NCBI GenBank assembly: GCA_910577935.1 | Contig: CAJTOT010000016.1 | Span: 15,176-79,175 of the forward strand | DNA length: 64,000 nucleotides | Source of the DNA: an uncultured Hungatella sp. | GTDB lineage: Bacteria; Bacillota; Clostridia; Lachnospirales; Lachnospiraceae | Direction: 5' to 3' | Made by a program: the position numbers and the translations under genes | Shown: positions 1 to 6,187 of the stretch, one piece after another | Position numbering within the stretch: the first letter of the stretch is position 1 | Layout: each line of letters begins with the position of its first letter | The notes under the pieces: model-generated | The model's database searches: none | What the model was told of the DNA's origin: nothing | Seen by the model: only the letters and a program-made list of their open reading frames with translations

Positions 1-1170
1 GGAGGCATCGTGGGAAAGGCCAACCTGGGAGCCCTGATCCGAAACCAGAATTACGGGGATATCATCGCCGAGGACGGCAGCTACGCCGGCGGCGTCACGG
101 GGAGCAGCGCCTACGTGCTGAGAGGCAATTACAACATGTGTGCCGTAACCGGCAACGACTATACAGGCGGAATCGCCGGGTGGGGCACGGATATCCTGGA
201 CAACTACTCCATGGTGTCCTTTGAAAATATGGATGGAGAGCGGCGGGGAACCGTGGCCGGGGATGTGGACCCGGAAGGCGTGGTGGAAGGAAACTTCTAT
301 GTGGAAGAAGGCCTGGGAGCCGTGGATGGCATCACCTATGAGGGCCAGGCCCGGGGGCTTTCCTACGAGGAATTCCGCGGTCTGGAGCAGATGCCGGAGG
401 AATTCGGACATCTGACAGTAGAATTCCTGGTGGATGACCAGGTTCTGAAAACTCTTGTCTGCGAGTACGGGGGAAGCATCCCGGAGAAGGATATTCCCCG
501 GGTTCCCCAGAAAGACGGATACTATTATGTCTGGGAGCAGAAGGATTTAACCTGCGTCAAAGGAAACGAGAAGGTCCGGGCGGTTTACAGGCCGTGGCAT
601 ACGACCGTGGCGTCGTCGGAAGACAAGATGCCGGTGATGCTGGCAGAGGCTGATTTCTACCCGGGAACCTCCCTCGTCATGGAGGAGAAGACGGAAGGCC
701 TACTGGCTCCGGAGGGGTACAGGATCGTGAAAGGCTACGAATATTCCGTCCGGCAGCCGGAAGGCGCGGCAAAACCGGAGCGCATGAAGCTTCATGTGCT
801 GGCGGAGGGTTGCTCCGGGCGCGCCCTGGCAGGCATTGTGGAGGACGGACAGATCCGCGTGACGGACAGCCGGAGAGACGGAGCCTACCTGGTGTTTGAG
901 ATGGAAGAGCCGGGGCAGGTGGTAATCCTGGAGCCGGATACAGGACTGCCGGCGGGGCTTGCAGCCGGGGGGATTATCCTGGCGCTGGCGGCTGTGTGGC
1001 TGGGAATCAGAAGGCGGATGGTGAGAAAGAAGAAAAGAGGAGAAGCCGGGCAGGAGGAGAGCCATGACACCGGAGACGGCGATGCCCGGAAGCCGGAGGA
1101 GAAGGCGTCTGGAAATGAGGGCGCAATGAAAGAGACAGAAGAACAGGAGGACAGCCAAGAAAGGAAGTAG
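1..1170 (+). CDS. GLUG-motif surface protein, 3' part of gene (5' end outside window)
   Basis: The frame is open from base 1, and the first codons (GGIVG) read straight into a GLUG-type repeat, so the gene starts upstream; the GTG at base 10 is internal. The visible 389 residues begin with glycine-rich repeats of the GGI-G type (GGVTG, GGIAGW), which form beta-helical stalks in GLUG proteins. A less repetitive region resembling a bacterial surface beta-domain follows. Near the C-terminus is one hydrophobic segment of about 20 residues (around visible residues 315-335), followed by RRRMVRKKKR and an acidic, charged tail of about 50 residues. This fits a type I topology with the repeats outside and a short cytoplasmic tail. 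There is no LPXTG motif, so anchoring is probably by the membrane segment. The substrate or partner is unknown. A small HTH-like gene follows 8 bases downstream. Confidence 0.75.
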   Translation, partial: GGIVGKANLGALIRNQNYGDIIAEDGSYAGGVTGSSAYVLRGNYNMCAVTGNDYTGGIAGWGTDILDNYSMVSFENMDGERRGTVAGDVDPEGVVEGNFYVEEGLGAVDGITYEGQARGLSYEEFRGLEQMPEEFGHLTVEFLVDDQVLKTLVCEYGGSIPEKDIPRVPQKDGYYYVWEQKDLTCVKGNEKVRAVYRPWHTTVASSEDKMPVMLAEADFYPGTSLVMEEKTEGLLAPEGYRIVKGYEYSVRQPEGAAKPERMKLHVLAEGCSGRALAGIVEDGQIRVTDSRRDGAYLVFEMEEPGQVVILEPDTGLPAGLAAGGIILALAAVWLGIRRRMVRKKKRGEAGQEESHDTGDGDARKPEEKASGNEGAMKETEEQEDSQERK

Positions 1171-1178
1171 TAACCTAT

Positions 1179-1442
1179 ATGGAGACAGAAAATCAGTGGG
1201 AAGAAGTAGATGAGACAGAACTGACCGTGGCGGAGAGGTGCGTGTACAGAATCAGGCGGCGCGCCGTGGAACTGTACCGGAACGGCAGCAGCCCCGGCGA
1301 GATTTTCCGGGCCACAGGACTTGGAAGCACGGCTGTGGAGCGTCTGTGGCACAGGTGCTGTGCCCGGGACCCCCAGACGGGGGAGCGAAAGGGGTACAAG
1401 GCTCTGGTGCCCAGGTCCAAGATAAAAAAATTTATCCGCTGA
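1179..1442 (+). CDS. small helix-turn-helix-like protein, function unknown
   Basis: This encodes 87 residues starting at ATG, 8 bases after the preceding stop, with AGGAAG upstream as a weak ribosome binding site. Residues about 18-60 read as a helix-turn-helix: a basic helix (YRIRRRAVELYRNG), then a GEIFRATGLGSTAVERLW segment resembling the HTH of transposase/MerR-like small proteins. The C-terminus is basic (KIKKFIR). I do not recognise a named family. Co-transcription with the surface protein is likely from the spacing. It could be a small DNA-binding regulator or the orphan N-terminal domain of a recombinase-like protein; nothing else of a transposase is present. Confidence 0.55.
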   Translation: METENQWEEVDETELTVAERCVYRIRRRAVELYRNGSSPGEIFRATGLGSTAVERLWHRCCARDPQTGERKGYKALVPRSKIKKFIR

Positions 1443-1502
1443 GAACCGGCGGCTGCCCCCTGTGAACAGTAATATTTGGTATGCAAATCTGATTCGGGGT
1501 TC

Positions 1503-1531
1503 TTGACCTGGGTAGTGATTTTGTGTAAACT
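1503..1531 (+). promoter_or_regulatory. sigma-A type promoter of the small RNA
   Basis: TTGACC (1503-1508), a 17-base spacer, then TAAACT (1526-1531). No gene follows on this strand; the transcript would begin near 1538 and run into the terminator at 1626-1651. Confidence 0.6.
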
Positions 1532-1537
1532 AGAGAT

Positions 1538-1653
1538 ATACCCGAGAGGGTGTAAAAAGCAGTGAGTCCTACTGGGAGTGGAACCTATAAAAGCAGTGAG
1601 TCCTACTGAGAGTGGAATCTATTTTAAGGCTGCGTTTCTGCGCAGCCTTTTAA
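1538..1653 (+). ncRNA. putative small RNA with two tandem 34-base repeats
   Basis: A good promoter and an intrinsic terminator bracket about 115 bases with no open frame. The core is a tandem duplication of a 34-base unit (1556-1589 and 1590-1623) that differs at only three positions. Each unit can fold CAGT-gagtcct-ACTG, presenting a UCCU-containing loop that could pair with AGGA of ribosome binding sites. This is inference from structure; I do not recognise a named RNA family. Confidence 0.5.
1626..1651 (+). terminator. intrinsic terminator of the small RNA
   Basis: A nine-base-pair stem, AAGGCTGCG (1626-1634) with CGCAGCCTT (1641-1649), six-base loop and a short T run. It could also serve the AraC gene on the other strand, whose stop lies at 1700. 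Confidence 0.65.
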
Positions 1654-1699
1654 CATCTTAATTCTACTTTCGATCTTTCTCAGGCCTAAGATTTTCTTA

Positions 1700-2575
1700 T
1701 TAGTTTTTCCTATATTCCGACGGCCGAACCCCCATTATTTTATAAAACGCGTTAGAAAAGTGGTTAGGATTGGAAAATCCCAGTTCTCTTGCGACCTGGG
1801 TGACAGTCATGTTTTTTCCTTTTAAAAGATTGGCGGCGTACTCAGCCTTGCAGTTTAAGATGTACTCTTTTGGCGACATTCCCAGGGCGGCGGAGAAGAT
1901 TTTATACAGGCAGCTCTCGCTGACGCTGCAGACGTGGCTGACCTGGGAGACCCTCAGGGGCTCGTGGATGTTGGCGGCGATGTAGCTGGTGGCCTTGTTG
2001 AGGATGAGGGCGCTGCCGGAGTCTGTTCCGGCTATGGCCACTGTGCTTTCAGGGGCGCCTTTCTGGCGCAGCAGTTCCATGACCAGCAGCATCAGATAGC
2101 TGTGAATCTTGTGATAGTATCCGGGACGCTGCTTCTCGTACTCCTCCATGAGGGTGTGGAAGTAGAACTCCACGGGGGAGCGGAGAGCATGGAAAATACG
2201 GATTTTACCGGCTGTCTCCATCATGCGGATAAACGGCTGTTCCTGGTGGTGGGGCAGCACGTGAAAGTACAGATAGAGAAACTCCGGGTGGACGTGGTCC
2301 TGGGCGCTGCCTGCGCTGTAGATGGTGTTGGGCGGGGTGTAGAGCACGTCCCCCCTTTCTAATATGAAGGTGGAGCCGTGGATGGTGTAGCGGATAGGCC
2401 CTGCGGTGACATAGATGATCCGGTGGCAGGGCAGGGAACTGTTGGCGATGGACCGGATTTCCCCGGTCTTAAAATATCCTAAGGACAGCAGAGACAGCTG
2501 GTATGCGCCGAGTTCCCGGGAAAGGCGGTCCTCCTTCAGCGGGGGAAGGGCTTTAAAGTAGGGGTTAGCAGCCAT
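1700..2575 (-). CDS. AraC family transcriptional regulator
   Basis: A cupin-like N-terminal sensor domain is joined to a C-terminal AraC/XylS double helix-turn-helix. Seen in the sequence: an arabinose-binding-like beta-barrel segment (about residues 20-120, including LERGDVLYTPPNT) and a C-terminal DNA-binding domain with the second-helix signature VARELGFSNPNHFSNAFYKIMGVRPSEYR. The preferred start is the ATG at 2575, which has AGAGAGGAG eight bases upstream and gives 291 residues; an in-frame ATG at 2599 lacks a site. It is divergent from the lipoprotein FAD reductase at 2730, and the roughly 150-base gap probably holds both promoters, so it is likely the regulator of that reductase. The ligand is unknown. 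Confidence 0.88.
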   Translation of the reverse strand: MAANPYFKALPPLKEDRLSRELGAYQLSLLSLGYFKTGEIRSIANSSLPCHRIIYVTAGPIRYTIHGSTFILERGDVLYTPPNTIYSAGSAQDHVHPEFLYLYFHVLPHHQEQPFIRMMETAGKIRIFHALRSPVEFYFHTLMEEYEKQRPGYYHKIHSYLMLLVMELLRQKGAPESTVAIAGTDSGSALILNKATSYIAANIHEPLRVSQVSHVCSVSESCLYKIFSAALGMSPKEYILNCKAEYAANLLKGKNMTVTQVARELGFSNPNHFSNAFYKIMGVRPSEYRKN

Positions 2576-2729
2576 GGGGCGTTCTCCTCTCTGGCGCATT
2601 TGGGGGCGCCCATAGACGGCGATCAGCAGTCATGATTTTAATAGGAATAGTACGGAAAAGTGTATGACTTTATATTACAGAAAAGTTATAATAAAAGCAA
2701 GCAAAAATTTATTTACAGGAGGATTTATT

Positions 2730-4790
2730 ATGAAAAAAAGGGGTATTGCGTTGGCGCTGGCGGCGGCCATGCTTCTGGGCGGCTGTTCCTCCGGCAGGGA
2801 AGCTTCCACGGGGACTTCCCAGGCTCCCTCTTCTCCGGCGGAAAGCTCCGGTGTGTCCGAGAGCGCGCCGGAAACCACGGCTGCCGGGACCACGGAGGCC
2901 GGAGAGACTGTACAGGACGCCGTGACGGACAGCGGGGAGCCGGCGGTAGAGGCGGATGAGGAAAAAGAGGCAGATGTCATCATCGTGGGAGCGGGAGGCG
3001 CCGGGCTGGCGGCAGCCATAGCGGCGGCAGACGAAGGCGCCGGGAGCGTGATCATTGTGGAAAAACTGGGAAAGACCGGCGGTTCCCTGAATTTTACCAG
3101 CGGCTCCATGTCCGGCGCGGAGACCGTTATTCAGGAGCTGGACGGCATCGAGGACACAAAGGAGTCCTACATAGAGGACATCATGTCCAACGGGGCCCAG
3201 TTAGGCGACAGAGAACTGATCGAGATCTTTGTGGACGAGGATGTGGACGCCATCCAGTGGCTGTGGGACCACGGCCTCAGCGAGTATACATTTTTGGAGC
3301 AGGGCGGGAAGAAGAGCGTGTTTGCCCCGGAACACCAGCTGTACTCTATCCAGAGAACCTACAAGCCCAGGGCCATGGATTCGGCCAATTACAAGTCGGC
3401 GGTCCACGAGATTCTGGACAAGGAGCTGGGAAGTTATGACAATATTTCCGTGGATTATTACACGGAGATCACGGAGCTTGTGGGAAACGGCAAGGGGCAG
3501 GTGCTGACGGCCGTGGGCTACAACAGCGACACCGGCAAGACCGTGGCCTACAAGGCTAAGAAAGGCATTGTCATGGCCACAGGCGGCTACTCGGGGAATC
3601 CCAGGATGATGGGCGAGTACGCAGAGTACGGGGACAACTATCTTGTGGGAGGCGCGGACAGCGCAGACGGCAGAGGAATCCGGATTATGCAGACAGTGGG
3701 AGCCGCCGTGGATGAGGAGAAGCTGTCCTATATCCCCACCTTCCCCATGGGGCTTGAGTACAGCGAGGGCAAGGGCGCCATCGGCGACGTATATATGTGG
3801 AAAGCCGGCGGCATCTATGTAAACCAGGAAGGCAGGAGATTTATCAATGAAACCCTCAGCGAGGTGGTTCCCAGAGAGACCGCCCTTGAGGAGCAGACAG
3901 GAGCCGTACAGTACAACATTTTCACGGACAAGATCATCGAGGACCTGAAAGCGGCTGACGCTGCCGGGATGTGGAACCGATACTATGAGCCGGAAAACGG
4001 GATGGGGCACAAGCTGATTCAGTCGGCGGACACTCTCGAGGAGCTGGCGCAGATCATCGGGGTTCCGGCTGATGTTTTGGTTCAGACGGTGGAGGATTAC
4101 AACGCGGCGGTGGAGGCAGGAGGAACCGACGAGTTCGGAAGGGACTTCAGCGGAACCCCCACGGCCTACAGCGTGGCGGTGAACAAGATCGAGGCGGACA
4201 AATACTACGCGGTTCCCATCAAGGCGTTGGTGGTCATGACCCTGGGGGGAGTGACCGTAAACAGCGACATGCAGGTGGTGGACGAAGGCGGAGACGCCAT
4301 ACCCGGACTGTACGCGGCAGGAGAAGTGGTCGGAGGCATCTGGGGAAGATTCGTGTCCGGAGGAACAGGCGTCATGGGCCCGGTGGCATTTGGCCGGATC
4401 ACGGGGCGCAATGTGGTGAATATGGAGCTGGCGGAGGGACAGCCGGTGAAGGCGGCCTCTTTCGTCCTGGAAGAGTCCCTGTTTGAGAAGAAGGCGGCAG
4501 AGACAGAGAGCTACGACATGACCGGCTTAAAGGACGGCACCTACGAGGCCACCGTAGACGGACAGAACGGTTCCATGACGGTTCAGGCGGTGGTGACGGA
4601 CGGGAAACTCAGCCAGGTGACTGTGGTGAGCAGCCAGGAGACGGAGAACATCGCGGCTCCCGCCCTTGAAAAACTGCCGGCAGCCATGGTGGAGGCCAAC
4701 AGCCCGGACGTGGACGGCGTCACCGGCGCAACCCTCACCAGCCAGAGGATACGGGAGGCAGTAAGACAATGTCTCGACCAGGCAAAATGA
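2730..4790 (+). CDS. lipoprotein flavoprotein reductase (FAD-binding plus C-terminal FMN-binding domain; fumarate/urocanate reductase-like)
   Basis: This exported flavoprotein would pass electrons to an organic acceptor such as fumarate or urocanate. The ATG at 2730 follows CAGGAGG; 686 residues. The signal peptide ends in the lipobox LLGGC (Cys19). A Ser/Thr/Glu-rich linker runs to about residue 80, then the FAD-binding domain opens with a GAGGAG dinucleotide fold at residues 87-92 and extends to about 600. The last 80 residues are an FMN-binding domain with the flavinylation motif DGVTGAT; by family rule Thr668 would carry FMN attached by ApbE. No haem motif (CXXCH) is present, unlike Shewanella flavocytochrome c, so electrons must arrive by flavin transfer. 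The domain order is that of soluble urocanate/fumarate reductases but reversed relative to N-terminal-FMN members. The divergent AraC gene is the probable regulator; the next gene overlaps by four bases. The acceptor cannot be read from sequence. Confidence 0.88.
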   Translation: MKKRGIALALAAAMLLGGCSSGREASTGTSQAPSSPAESSGVSESAPETTAAGTTEAGETVQDAVTDSGEPAVEADEEKEADVIIVGAGGAGLAAAIAAADEGAGSVIIVEKLGKTGGSLNFTSGSMSGAETVIQELDGIEDTKESYIEDIMSNGAQLGDRELIEIFVDEDVDAIQWLWDHGLSEYTFLEQGGKKSVFAPEHQLYSIQRTYKPRAMDSANYKSAVHEILDKELGSYDNISVDYYTEITELVGNGKGQVLTAVGYNSDTGKTVAYKAKKGIVMATGGYSGNPRMMGEYAEYGDNYLVGGADSADGRGIRIMQTVGAAVDEEKLSYIPTFPMGLEYSEGKGAIGDVYMWKAGGIYVNQEGRRFINETLSEVVPRETALEEQTGAVQYNIFTDKIIEDLKAADAAGMWNRYYEPENGMGHKLIQSADTLEELAQIIGVPADVLVQTVEDYNAAVEAGGTDEFGRDFSGTPTAYSVAVNKIEADKYYAVPIKALVVMTLGGVTVNSDMQVVDEGGDAIPGLYAAGEVVGGIWGRFVSGGTGVMGPVAFGRITGRNVVNMELAEGQPVKAASFVLEESLFEKKAAETESYDMTGLKDGTYEATVDGQNGSMTVQAVVTDGKLSQVTVVSSQETENIAAPALEKLPAAMVEANSPDVDGVTGATLTSQRIREAVRQCLDQAK

Positions 4791-5365
4791 TGTCAGCCGT
4801 CAAAGAAGAGCTGAGAAGGCAGCTGCTGAAAGCAAGGTCCTGCCTTCCGAAAGACTACTGCGCCCAGGCGGACAGCGATATTCTGAAAAGACTTTTAAAG
4901 ATATCTGCCTACAAAAAGGCCAAGGTTATTTTTACCTATGTGAGCAGGGCGGAGGAGACGGACACAAGGAGGTTTATAAGCCGGGCCCTGGACGGGGGAA
5001 AAATCGTAGCCGTGCCCAGGTGCCGGGAGGCCGGAGTCATGAAAGCCTACAGGATTCAGGGGCTGGAGGACTTGGAGGAAGGAGCGTACCATATTCTGGA
5101 GCCCAGGGATTTCTGCCGGGAGATAATGCCGGAGGACATCGACCTGGCCGTGGTGCCCTGTGTGTCCTGCAGCCGCGGAGGCGAGAGGCTGGGGTACGGA
5201 GGCGGTTATTACGACAGGTATCTGGCCCTCTGCCGGGCCCTGCGGGTGGCATTGTGCCGGGAAAGGCTTGTGTGTGATATGATACCGGCAGATATATATG
5301 ACTGTGCCATGGATTTTGTGATTACAGAAAAGAACATATGGCCAGAGCCGAAGGCGGGAATGTGA
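4787..5365 (+). CDS. 5-formyltetrahydrofolate cyclo-ligase
   Basis: The enzyme converts 5-formyl-THF to 5,10-methenyl-THF with ATP hydrolysis, returning the storage folate to one-carbon metabolism. Seen: 192 residues, an N-terminal RRQLLKARSCL helix typical of the family, a central beta-sheet (VIFTYVSRAEETDTRRFI), and the diagnostic nucleotide-binding loop GERLGYGGGYYDRYL (around residues 133-147). The start is set by an ATGA overlap with the reductase stop; a TTG/ATG further upstream (4769) is possible but gives a non-family extension. Coupling to a flavin reductase is unusual but may only be shared transcription. The C-terminus matches the family end (VITEKNIWPEPKAG). Confidence 0.9.
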   Translation: MMSAVKEELRRQLLKARSCLPKDYCAQADSDILKRLLKISAYKKAKVIFTYVSRAEETDTRRFISRALDGGKIVAVPRCREAGVMKAYRIQGLEDLEEGAYHILEPRDFCREIMPEDIDLAVVPCVSCSRGGERLGYGGGYYDRYLALCRALRVALCRERLVCDMIPADIYDCAMDFVITEKNIWPEPKAGM

Positions 5366-5550
5366 AATACTGCCAAAATTTCAAAATTTTTGTCCCCTTG
5401 AATCTGTAAAAAACAGGAGTGGAACCTCTGGGGCCTGGGGCGTTCCGAAAAAAGTTTGGGAATTTTTTGCATAAAAATACAGGAAGTCGGGAATGGGGAA
5501 TACAGAAATCTGCACAAGAAAAACAAGTGTGGTTCTGCCGGATATAGAAT

Positions 5551-5579
5551 TTGACAACTTATTGGAACCATGTTATAAC
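5551..5579 (+). promoter_or_regulatory. sigma-A type promoter upstream of the HPr-like gene
   Basis: A perfect TTGACA (5551-5556), 17-base spacer and TATAAC (5574-5579). The start site would be near 5586, giving a leader of about 50 bases to the ATG at 5635. Confidence 0.7.
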
Positions 5580-5634
5580 ACTGACATCAGCAAAATAGTT
5601 TGCTGTGCGTCATAACAATAAGGAGTTGAAAATC

Positions 5635-5877
5635 ATGAAGCAGAGAAGAATTTATTTACCTACCATTGAAGATGCAAAAGAGTTTGTAGCAGCCGCGACG
5701 AAATGTGATTTTGACATTGATATTTTCTATAACCGCATTATTATTGACGCAAAATCCATTTTAGGAGTGTTGAGCCTTGATTTAAAAAGGGTTCTGACAG
5801 TAGAGTTTAACGGAGAGAATGAGGAGTTTGAAGCATTTTTAGAGCGGAAATCTCCCAGCAGGTGCACTGCTGCATAG
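5635..5877 (+). CDS. HPr/Crh-like protein lacking the phospho-histidine
   Basis: This 80-residue protein starts at ATG 5635 with AAGGAG upstream. It has the length and motif order of HPr, and IDAKSILGVLSL aligns with the conserved region around regulatory Ser46 of HPr (compare NAKSVLSVLGA in the true HPr at 36999). The segment that should carry the GLHARPA phospho-histidine reads LPTIEDAKEFVAAA and has no histidine; the whole protein has none. It therefore cannot act as a PTS phosphocarrier. By analogy with Bacillus Crh, which also lost His15 but kept Ser46, it may be a regulator phosphorylated by HPr kinase. The gene is monocistronic with its own promoter. HPr kinase is not in the window, so the regulatory reading is inference. 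Confidence 0.7.
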   Translation: MKQRRIYLPTIEDAKEFVAAATKCDFDIDIFYNRIIIDAKSILGVLSLDLKRVLTVEFNGENEEFEAFLERKSPSRCTAA

Positions 5878-5967
5878 AAGGCCCCGGGAGGGAATCAGCA
5901 AAAAGCAGGTGAAAAACTGCCGTGTGTTTAGGCGCGGCAGGGGTTCGCCTGTTTTTTGTGTCGATTG

Positions 5968-6078
5968 TTACTGTTCAGGTAGGTCTGCGCACTGGCTGCG
6001 CTGACCGTATGATCACCTGGGCGGGCAGGCAAAAATCCCATCGCCGCAGGCGGTTTTCATGGATTTTTGCTGGTTGCT
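5968..6078 (+). repeat. MITE-like dispersed repeat, copy 1
   Basis: This closely matches 55417-55549. It begins TTACTGT, runs through GGTCTGCGCACTGGCTGCGC and GACCGTATGAT, and contains the inverted pair GCAAAAATCC / GGATTTTTGC. The right end of this copy diverges after GGTTGCT and lacks the GAACAGTAAC terminus of copy 2, so it looks truncated or eroded. Confidence 0.75.
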
Positions 6079-6128
6079 CATGTGGACTAACGCCGATTAA
6101 TGTCTCCGGAGGGCTGTCCGGAAGCTCC

Positions 6129-6157
6129 TTGCGTTTCGCGCCGCGGGCGGGTATAAT
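6129..6157 (+). promoter_or_regulatory. promoter of the helicase gene
   Basis: TTGCGT (6129-6134), 17-base spacer, perfect TATAAT (6152-6157), about 30 bases upstream of the GTG start at 6188. Confidence 0.55.
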
Positions 6158-6187
6158 GGGCAGAGAGGCAGAAAGGGGTTTTTGAGG

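Larger units (their letters stand above)
5878..6187. other. intergenic region with dispersed repeat copy 1 and helicase promoter
   Basis: About 310 bases without a supported gene. It holds the MITE-like repeat at 5968-6078 and a promoter at 6129-6157. No other structure was recognised. Confidence 0.6.

Noticed and set aside
1556..1623. Tandem 34-base units as a minimal CRISPR array
   Set aside because: Only two directly abutting units with no spacers and no cas genes.
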